A stretch of DNA of 6,594 bases from an uncultured bacterium (GTDB taxonomy: Bacteria > Acidobacteriota > UBA890), in NCBI GenBank assembly GCA_937922775.1, contig CALAKE010000343.1:1-6594 (forward strand), in the 5' to 3' direction. Every line of letters begins with the position of its first letter. Positions within the stretch are counted from its first letter, which is position 1. This document shows positions 1 to 4,835 of the stretch, piece after piece. Both the position numbers and the translations under genes were made by a program. Under the pieces are notes generated by a model. It ran no database searches and was not told the origin of the DNA. It saw only the letters and a list, made by a program, of their open reading frames with translations.

Positions 1-752
1 TCATCCACACGGCGACGCTGGTTCACGACGACATCCTCGACGAGGCCAAGGTACGGCGCGGCCTTGCCGCGGCGAATCAGATCTGGGGCAACCAGGTAGC
101 GGTGCTGTTGGGCGATTACATCTACATTCGCTCGATGGCCATGAGCGTAGGTCTCGGCGACCTGCGCATCGTCCAGGTCCTCGCCGACGCGACGAGCCGG
201 CTCGTCGAAGGCGAGATCCTCGATGTGTCCCATACGGGCGACGCCAGCATGACGAAGGAGATGTACATCGACATCTTGGATCGTAAGACGGCCTCGCTGT
301 TCGCCGCTTGTAGCCAAGCAGGCGCGATGCTGGCGGGTGCCCCGCGGACTATCGAGGAAGGTCTGGTCAGCTACGCCTGGAATCTAGGCATGGCCTTCCA
401 GCTCGTCGATGACTGTCTGGACTACGCTGCTGATTCCGATAGCCTTGGAAAACAGACTGGCACCGACCTGCGTGAGGGAAAGGTGACTCTGCCCGTCATC
501 TATCTCCTCGAGCGTGCTACGGGAGAGGCCCGGGAGCATGCGCTGAACTGCCTGGGCAATGAAGACGTAACTGCTGAGAGCCTGGCCAGGGTAGTGGCGG
601 ACATGCAGGAGCATGGCTGCCTCGAGGACTCGCTCAGCGAGGCGCTCGACTATTCAAGAACGTCTCAGGAAGGTTTGACAGGCTTGCCGGACTCGCCTGC
701 CAAGGAGGCGCTTGCTGAGCTGCCGGACTTCGTCATCGCCCGCCAGCACTGA
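1..752 (+). CDS. Long-chain polyprenyl diphosphate synthase, 3' part (5' end outside window)
   Basis: A trans-prenyltransferase that condenses isopentenyl diphosphate units onto an allylic diphosphate, most likely to make the long isoprenoid tail of a respiratory quinone. It is cytosolic. The frame is open from base 3 and gives 249 residues. Both aspartate-rich motifs are present: DDILD at visible residues 9-13, followed by the conserved R18-R19, and DDCLD at residues 136-140. Other family signatures are HTATLVHDD, the GDY segment, EGEIL, and GKQTG followed by DLREGKVTLP, which holds a conserved lysine. The residue five places before the first motif is alanine. In this family a small residue there leaves the product tunnel open and goes with long chains, whereas short-chain enzymes have a bulky aromatic. 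About 70-80 N-terminal residues are missing compared with the usual 320-330. The lipoprotein gene follows after 11 nt, so co-transcription is likely. Family is near certain; exact chain length is inferred. Confidence 0.95.
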   Translation, partial: IHTATLVHDDILDEAKVRRGLAAANQIWGNQVAVLLGDYIYIRSMAMSVGLGDLRIVQVLADATSRLVEGEILDVSHTGDASMTKEMYIDILDRKTASLFAACSQAGAMLAGAPRTIEEGLVSYAWNLGMAFQLVDDCLDYAADSDSLGKQTGTDLREGKVTLPVIYLLERATGEAREHALNCLGNEDVTAESLARVVADMQEHGCLEDSLSEALDYSRTSQEGLTGLPDSPAKEALAELPDFVIARQH

Positions 753-755
753 GGG
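751..755 (+). promoter_or_regulatory. Ribosome binding site deciding the GTG start at 764
   Basis: GAGGG lies 8 nt before the GTG and overlaps the stop codon of the polyprenyl synthase gene. It favours GTG 764 over the internal ATG at 818 and suggests translational coupling of the two genes. Confidence 0.6.
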
Positions 756-763
756 CCCGCAAA

Positions 764-1720
764 GTGTTTTCCTCGAGCTCCCGGAACTTGCTAGACCTCG
801 CATCACGACCCGCTCTGATGTTGTTCGGGTCGGCCGGAGCAGCGCTCTGCCTCGTTGTGGCAGGGTGCGGCGGGCCGCCCCCTATCAGCTCGCTGGGGCC
901 GCGCCCCGTCTATCTCGAAGCCGACAAGGCTGCGCTCATCGAGCGAGCCAACGCCTGGACCGGGGCGGCGATCTATGTCAAAGGGCAGTTACGCATGTAT
1001 TGGGCCGGCAACGAGGACGAGCGCCACGTGGACGTGAGATTGTACGCGACCCGCTCCGGTGCGATTCGTATGCAAGGCAATCGCACGCTGGTCGGGCAGA
1101 TCTTCACGCTGGCGGCCGACGGGGCCGAGTTTTTGCTTCGTGTGCCCTCGCACGCGACCACGTATCTGGGGGTGTCCGCCGCCCCTGCCGCCCCCGACCC
1201 AGAACGGCCCTACTTCTCACTGCGACCGCACCATCTCACCGAGGCTCTCTTGCCTGAGCCGCTACCCACCGGCGACTCCTCGAGAACGCAGGTGGCCCTC
1301 GGGACGTACCCCGACAAGTATGTTCTTTCCTGGTGGCAGGCGAGCGCGACGGGGGAAATCTCGCTTCGTCGGCGTGTCACGATCAGCCGGATCGACCTCC
1401 GCGTTTCACGCATCGAAGCGTTCACGATGATGGACGGCAGGGTAGCGTTCGACGCAACCTACGGGAGTTATCTCGGACCCGGTATTGACGCATATCCAGG
1501 CACCATCGAGGTGCGACGGCCTTGGGAGGAGCTTGTCTTCAGGTTCAAGATCGAGGAGACGCGCACCAACCCGACCTTGCAGGCCGGTATCTTCAGCCTC
1601 GAGCCGATCGACGGCTATCGCACCATGACCATCGAGGAGGCGATGGCCGAGTTCAAATCTCAGCGTGAGGGCGGGGAGGGTGAATCGCCCCCTGAGTCCC
1701 CCTTCGCGCCAGGCCGGTGA
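764..1720 (+). CDS. Probable outer-membrane lipoprotein, LolB/DUF4292-like
   Basis: A predicted 318-residue lipoprotein. I chose the GTG at 764 because GAGGG (751-755) lies 8 nt upstream and because the start supplies arginines (R7, R15) before the hydrophobic stretch. An ATG at 818 would leave a signal peptide without positive charge. The hydrophobic core covers about residues 17-34 and ends in the lipobox LVVAGC, so C35 is the predicted lipidated residue. The next residue is glycine, not aspartate, which by the E. coli rule points to the outer membrane. The mature part is mainly alternating hydrophobic/polar segments, such as AIYVKGQLRMYW, VRLYATRSGAIRMQG and EFLLRVPSHATTYLG. These resemble the curved beta-sheet fold of LolB-like and DUF4292 lipoproteins. 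The C-terminus (about 300-318) is low-complexity Gly/Glu/Pro. It sits between an isoprenoid gene and a Lol-like transporter, so a role as outer-membrane acceptor is attractive but inferred. Lipoprotein call is strong; family call is tentative. Confidence 0.82.
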   Translation: MFSSSSRNLLDLASRPALMLFGSAGAALCLVVAGCGGPPPISSLGPRPVYLEADKAALIERANAWTGAAIYVKGQLRMYWAGNEDERHVDVRLYATRSGAIRMQGNRTLVGQIFTLAADGAEFLLRVPSHATTYLGVSAAPAAPDPERPYFSLRPHHLTEALLPEPLPTGDSSRTQVALGTYPDKYVLSWWQASATGEISLRRRVTISRIDLRVSRIEAFTMMDGRVAFDATYGSYLGPGIDAYPGTIEVRRPWEELVFRFKIEETRTNPTLQAGIFSLEPIDGYRTMTIEEAMAEFKSQREGGEGESPPESPFAPGR

Positions 1721-1747
1721 TGGGCGAGTCAATCGGAGCTCCCGGAG

Positions 1748-1776
1748 TTGACGAGATGCGGGTCGGGGAGGATACT
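1748..1776 (+). promoter_or_regulatory. Candidate sigma70-type promoter for the transporter genes
   Basis: TTGACG (1748-1753, five of six consensus positions) and GATACT (1771-1776, four of six) are separated by the ideal 17 nt. Transcription would begin near 1783 and leave a leader of about 75 nt before the permease ATG. The location, in a 138-nt gap between otherwise tightly packed genes, supports a separate promoter for the permease-ATPase-LolA-like unit. Such matches also arise by chance, so this is moderate evidence only. Confidence 0.4.
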
Positions 1777-1858
1777 CACCCTTTGTCTTTGCCGGTTCTC
1801 GCGCCCCCGGTCTGTTTTCGGATCGTTTCCGGCGGTCCCCTCGAAAGAAACACTGAGC

Positions 1859-2971
1859 ATGTCCTTTAGTTTCCCAACCTTGGTCCGCGCGAACATCTTC
1901 CAGCGGCGAACCCGTGCGGGCATCGCCATCCTCGCCGTGGCCATCGAGGTCACCGCCGTCATGGTGCTCGTGGGATTGACCAGCGGCACGATCAACGAGG
2001 TTTCCGGTCGCATTCAGGCGCTTGGGGCGGACATCATGTTCCGTCCGGCCGGGTCATCGCCGTTGCTGGGTCTGAGCGACACGACGATGCCCGAGGCCGC
2101 AGTGGATCGGCTGCTCGAGGTCGAGGGTGTCGACAGCGCGTCCCCCGTGATGATCTGGCCGACATCAGAGGTCTCTGGCGCCCCGACGAATATCTTCGGT
2201 ATCGACCCTGAGCCCTTCGAGAGGGTCGGGGGTGAGTTGGAAGTTCTCGACGGCCGCCGCCTGCAAGATGGCTACGAGATCATTGTCGACCGTCGCCTTG
2301 CGAGCACCGAGGGACTGACCGTCGGGCAGGAGCTCGAAATCCTCGGTCAGAGCTGGACAATCGTGGGGATCTACCGGGCAGGAATCGGCTCGAGAATGAT
2401 GGTTCCACTGCCTACCCTACAGGAGATTCTCGGCCTCCCGAACAAGACGCACGTCGTATTCTTGAAGGTCGATCCTGGGGTGCAGCCGCGCCAGGTCTCC
2501 TCGCGAATCAACTCTGAGCTGTCCGGATACGAGACCACGCTCATGGAGCAGTACGCGGAGGTGCTGCGGGAGAATATCGTGGGCCTCGATCAGTTCAACG
2601 GCGCGATATCGAGCATCGCCGTGGTCTTGTCTTTTCTGGTCATCCTACTGGCCATGTACACCTCGATCATCGAGAGAACACGCGAAATCGGCATCCTCAA
2701 GGCTCTCGGGGCCTCCAAGACGTACATCATGCACACCATCATGAGCGAGTCAGTGTTGCTTTGCTCCATCGGCGCCGCGGCCGGTGTCGGCCTGGCCTAC
2801 TTGACACGCTGGGCGCTGGTGAGCCGGTACCCGACTCTGTCGGTGGAGTTCACCATGGAGTGGATGATATACGCCATTCTCCTGGGGTTGGCGGGCGGAA
2901 CGTTGGGAGCCTTCTACCCAGCCCTACGGGCGGCCCGGCAGGATGCGGTCCGGGCACTGCGACACGAGTGA
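1859..2971 (+). CDS. ABC transporter permease, FtsX/MacB/LolC-E type
   Basis: An inner-membrane permease of the type VII (MacB/LolCDE/FtsX) ABC family, 370 residues. These transporters move lipoproteins, lipids or peptides from the outer leaflet or periplasm by mechanotransmission. The topology is typical: one N-terminal helix (about 19-41) after a basic RRTRAG stretch, a periplasmic domain of about 200 residues (42-248), then three C-terminal helices (about 249-271, 294-318, 334-355). The cytoplasmic loop ERTREIGILKALGAS (272-286) is the conserved FtsX-domain coupling segment, and the C-terminus (YPALRAARQDAVRAL) is equally typical. I chose the ATG at 1859 because the protein from there begins like other family members. 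A TTG at 1748 in the same frame would add 37 unlike residues and coincides with a promoter -35 box. The ribosome binding site is weak (GAAAG at 1843-1847). As the only permease here it would act as a homodimer. The size fits LolC/LolE (about 400) better than MacB (about 650, fused ATPase). The substrate cannot be read from sequence. Confidence 0.93.
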   Translation: MSFSFPTLVRANIFQRRTRAGIAILAVAIEVTAVMVLVGLTSGTINEVSGRIQALGADIMFRPAGSSPLLGLSDTTMPEAAVDRLLEVEGVDSASPVMIWPTSEVSGAPTNIFGIDPEPFERVGGELEVLDGRRLQDGYEIIVDRRLASTEGLTVGQELEILGQSWTIVGIYRAGIGSRMMVPLPTLQEILGLPNKTHVVFLKVDPGVQPRQVSSRINSELSGYETTLMEQYAEVLRENIVGLDQFNGAISSIAVVLSFLVILLAMYTSIIERTREIGILKALGASKTYIMHTIMSESVLLCSIGAAAGVGLAYLTRWALVSRYPTLSVEFTMEWMIYAILLGLAGGTLGAFYPALRAARQDAVRALRHE

Positions 2972-2973
2972 CC

Positions 2974-3675
2974 ATGGAACAAGTTCCCAGCATTCTGCGC
3001 ACGGTAGGCCTGGAGAAGTCCTACGATCTCGGCCGCACCAAAGTCCGAGCTGTCTGCGGAATCGACCTCTCGGTTCAAAAGGGCGAGTTCGTCTCGATCA
3101 TGGGACCCTCGGGTTGCGGCAAGTCCACCCTCCTCTACTTGATCGGCGGGATGACCAATCCGACCCGGGGCAGTGTCTTCGTGGCGGATACCGACATTAC
3201 GCATCTCTCTGATAGCGAGCGAACAGCGCTCCGCCGTGAGCGGATTGGCTTCGTCTTTCAGCGCTTCAACCTTTTCCCAACGCTGTCCGCAGAGGGAAAT
3301 GTCTGCCTGGCACAAGAGATTCAGGGAGCGAGGGGGCGCAAGGCTGGCGTCGAAAGGGCGCGTGAATTGCTGAAGTGGGTCGGCCTGGGCGAAAAGGCGG
3401 GCCGCAGGCCCTACGAGCTGTCAATCGGCGAGCAGCAGCGTGTGGCCATCGCCAGGGCACTAGTGGGCATGCCCGAGATTCTGCTTGCAGACGAGCCCAC
3501 CGGAAATCTCGACACGGAGAACTCCTGGCAGATCATGAAGGTCTTCGAGTCACTCAATGAGAAGCACGGTCAGACCATTCTGATGATCACACACAATCCC
3601 GAGATTGCAGCCCGGGCCGACCGAACCATTCACATGCGCGATGGTAGGATTGTGAATGTGGAGGAAGACGACTGA
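2974..3675 (+). CDS. ABC transporter ATP-binding protein, LolD/MacB-like
   Basis: The 233-residue ATPase partner of the preceding permease, whose stop codon lies only 2 nt upstream. Visible motifs are Walker A GPSGCGKST (44-52), Q-loop Q96 in FVFQRFNL, signature LSIGEQQR (149-156), Walker B ILLADEP (169-175) with catalytic E174, D-loop GNLD (177-180) and H-loop H207 in MITHNPE. The ATG at 2974 is preferred because the protein then starts about 11 residues before the first typical ABC strand (VGLEKSY). Upstream codons in this frame overlap the permease gene and are not family-like. Two departures from the usual pattern are the signature (LSIGE where most members have LSGGQ or LSGGE) and EGNV (107-110) where ENV is usual. 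The residues that contact ATP in the signature (S and the second G) remain, so the enzyme should be active. No strong ribosome binding site is visible, and translation is probably coupled to the permease. Confidence 0.95.
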   Translation: MEQVPSILRTVGLEKSYDLGRTKVRAVCGIDLSVQKGEFVSIMGPSGCGKSTLLYLIGGMTNPTRGSVFVADTDITHLSDSERTALRRERIGFVFQRFNLFPTLSAEGNVCLAQEIQGARGRKAGVERARELLKWVGLGEKAGRRPYELSIGEQQRVAIARALVGMPEILLADEPTGNLDTENSWQIMKVFESLNEKHGQTILMITHNPEIAARADRTIHMRDGRIVNVEEDD

Positions 3676-3677
3676 TG
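3660..3677 (+). promoter_or_regulatory. Ribosome binding site and TGATG stop-start overlap
   Basis: GGAGGA (3660-3665) sits inside the end of the ATPase gene, 9 nt before the ATG at 3675. The ATPase TGA (3673-3675) and this ATG share one base. The arrangement fixes the start of the LolA-like gene and implies translational coupling. Confidence 0.75.
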
Positions 3678-4448
3678 GCACGAGCCGGGCTGCAGCTCTG
3701 GGGACCAGTGGGAAGGTGGGTGTTCCTCAACTGGCCGCGTGGCTCTTGGCAGTATGACCTGATCTGCGGCGCCATCATCGCCGGTCTTTTCGTCTTTCCC
3801 AGCCCCCCTCAGGTCGAGGTCGCCCCACTGGGGCTCGATGACGTGCTCCGCGCGATTGAAACCGCCGATGAGGGCCTCACCTCGTTCGAGGCCAACATGG
3901 TGACGACCGACCACTTTGCGCTCTTCGGCGATACCGAGGTGGAGACTGGCACATTGGCTTACCTGAAGCCGGGCTTCTTGCGCCGCGAGCTCGTCGAGCC
4001 TGCCTTGCACACTCTGATCGTCAGCGAGGGGATGGCGAAGATCTACATCCCGCGAATCAACCAGGCGCAGTACTATCCGATCGATACGTCCGAGGAGGGC
4101 CAGAAGTTGGTGGTTCCGGGTATGGCATCGGCCCCCGAGCTTCGCGCTGCCTATGACGTGACACTGGCGGAAGTCCAGCCGGATGATGGGGCGGGGCGAG
4201 TCTATGTGCTCGAGCTCGTGCCGCTGCCCGACACGGAAGCGGCGAAACTGTGGACCTCGATCACGTTGTCGGTCCGGGAGGCTCAGTGGCACCCTGCCGA
4301 GCGGATCGTCACAGTCCAGCACAACGGCGACACGACCACCATCGAGCTGACCGAAGTGGTGCGCAATCCGGACCTGAAGCCGTCCGATTTCGATCTCGAG
4401 CTCCCTGACGGAGTCGAGATCATCCGTCATTCGACTGCCGCAAACTGA
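3675..4448 (+). CDS. LolA-like lipoprotein carrier domain protein with N-terminal membrane anchor
   Basis: A 257-residue protein whose body (about 52-252) matches the LolA/outer-membrane lipoprotein-sorting fold. It has GTLAYLKPGFLRRELVEPA followed by LIVSEGMAKIYIPRINQAQYYP, the family's strand pattern of Pro-Gly-x-x-Arg and then 'visible-Ser-x-Gly' before a Tyr-rich strand. It ends in FDLELPDGVEII, the usual C-terminal strand. LolA proteins are soluble periplasmic chaperones that carry acylated substrates across the periplasm. Here the N-terminus differs: a basic/aromatic 26-residue lead with WPRGSWQYD (20-28), then a hydrophobic segment (about 27-42) and FPSPP. I see no convincing signal peptidase site after it, so it may be a signal anchor holding the domain at the inner membrane. 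The gene overlaps the ATPase gene by one base, placing it firmly in the transporter unit. Its likely role is to receive or pass on the transported lipidated molecule. Fold call is good; substrate is unknown. Confidence 0.83.
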   Translation: MARAGLQLWGPVGRWVFLNWPRGSWQYDLICGAIIAGLFVFPSPPQVEVAPLGLDDVLRAIETADEGLTSFEANMVTTDHFALFGDTEVETGTLAYLKPGFLRRELVEPALHTLIVSEGMAKIYIPRINQAQYYPIDTSEEGQKLVVPGMASAPELRAAYDVTLAEVQPDDGAGRVYVLELVPLPDTEAAKLWTSITLSVREAQWHPAERIVTVQHNGDTTTIELTEVVRNPDLKPSDFDLELPDGVEIIRHSTAAN

Positions 4449-4578
4449 TTCGCGCTCTCGCCACGCCGCTCGGCGGCAGGTAATGCCGAACGAATCCCGG
4501 CCCCTCGGGAGATTTCTCACTCTATCTCTCACGTGTCAAAAAAGGTTTTCCAGCTGATGTTTCCAACCCTTGTCATCA
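4449..4578. other. Intergenic region between the LolA-like gene and the promoter
   Basis: About 130 bases without a supported gene on either strand. It holds two small GC-rich hairpins (4464-4475 and 4495-4510). After these the base composition turns markedly A/T-rich (AAAAAAGG followed by TTTTCC near 4538-4550), unlike the flanking genes, as expected upstream of a promoter. A copy of TGTCA at 4534-4538 repeats the half-site found at 4571-4575. Confidence 0.6.
4495..4516 (+). terminator. Weak candidate terminator of the transporter unit
   Basis: A five-base-pair stem, TCCCG (4495-4499) with CGGGA (4506-4510), encloses a 6-nt loop. It is followed by GATTTCTC, a poor U-tract. The position, about 50 nt after the LolA-like stop codon and before the next promoter, is right for a terminator. 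The short stem and interrupted T run make this uncertain. Confidence 0.27.
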
Positions 4579-4584
4579 TTGACA
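4571..4584. repeat. Short palindrome overlapping the -35 box (candidate operator)
   Basis: TGTCA (4571-4575) and its exact reverse complement TGACA (4580-4584) are separated by TCAT. The right half contains all but the first base of the -35 hexamer, so a dimeric protein bound here would block RNA polymerase. An extra TGTCA occurs at 4534-4538. The cognate regulator is not identifiable from this window. Confidence 0.35.
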
Positions 4585-4608
4585 CAGGGCAGCGTTTTTC
4601 GTTATTAT
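4579..4608 (+). promoter_or_regulatory. Strong sigma70-type promoter of the radical SAM gene
   Basis: A perfect -35 box TTGACA (4579-4584) and a five-of-six -10 box TATTAT (4603-4608) are separated by 18 nt. The region is locally A/T-rich in a GC-rich genome. Transcription should start near 4614-4617, leaving a leader of about 220 nt before the ATG at 4836. This is the best promoter match in the window. Confidence 0.72.
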
Positions 4609-4625
4609 CCACGGCAGTTTAGGTT

Positions 4626-4792
4626 GAGGGGATTAGTGTAGGTCCCGCCTCTCATCAGTAGCCGACGCGGACGCACCACCTTGGGGGTGGGTCGCACCGG
4701 CGAGCCCGGCCCTTATCATTCGGGCTGTCGGCGCGTTGTGGCCGCGTGACCCCTGGCGCCTGATGAGCCTTTATTGGCCGAGCGGGAAGGCC
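4626..4792 (+). ncRNA. Structured 5' leader RNA of the radical SAM gene (candidate cis-regulatory element)
   Basis: Manual folding shows nested complementarity. A first hairpin pairs GAGG (4626-4629) and GGA (4630-4632) with TCC (4643-4645) and CCTC (4648-4651), leaving a 2-nt bulge. A long stem then pairs CTCATCAG (4651-4658) with CTGATGAG (4760-4767), GCC (4661-4663) with GGC (4755-4757), and ACGCGG (4665-4670) with CCGCGT (4742-4747). It closes a three-way junction with two inner hairpins. One is CCACC (4676-4680) with GGTGG (4686-4690). The other is CGC-A-CCG (4693-4699) with CGG-C-GCG (4729-4735), topped by AGCCCG (4703-4708) with CGGGCT (4721-4726) around a 12-nt loop. A small GGCC/GGCC hairpin (4776-4779, 4789-4792) follows before the ribosome binding site. 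I matched it to no riboswitch class I know. A ligand-binding, protein-binding or temperature-responsive leader are all possible. Pairing is seen in the bases; function is inferred. Confidence 0.5.
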
Positions 4793-4820
4793 CAGTAACC
4801 CTCAGCCGAAGGTCATTCCT

Positions 4821-4828
4821 AGGAGGAG
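4821..4828 (+). promoter_or_regulatory. Near-perfect ribosome binding site of the radical SAM gene
   Basis: AGGAGGAG lies 7 nt before the ATG at 4836 and is the strongest ribosome binding site in the window. It fixes the start of the radical SAM gene and suggests high translation unless the upstream structured leader restrains it. Confidence 0.9.
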
Positions 4829-4835
4829 TTTTCTG

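Noticed and set aside
1735..1742. GGAGCTCC palindrome after the lipoprotein gene
   Set aside because: A perfect palindrome with no loop cannot form a hairpin terminator, and no T run follows. It is short enough to occur by chance.
3630..4532. Long open frame on the minus strand (300 codons)
   Set aside because: It is antisense to the LolA-like gene and the end of the ATPase gene, which have family motifs, ribosome binding sites and operon spacing. The antisense product has no recognisable domain.
4760..4792. CTGATGAG resembling the catalytic core of a hammerhead ribozyme
   Set aside because: The required GAAA after stem II is missing: the possible GCC/GGC stem is followed by CGAG. The same bases are also perfectly paired with 4651-4658, which explains them better.
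4763..4798. Eleven-codon upstream frame (MSLYWPSGKAQ) in the radical SAM leader
   Set aside because: There is no ribosome binding site, and its ATG is buried in the 3' strand of the long leader stem. I see no run of regulatory codons that would suggest attenuation.
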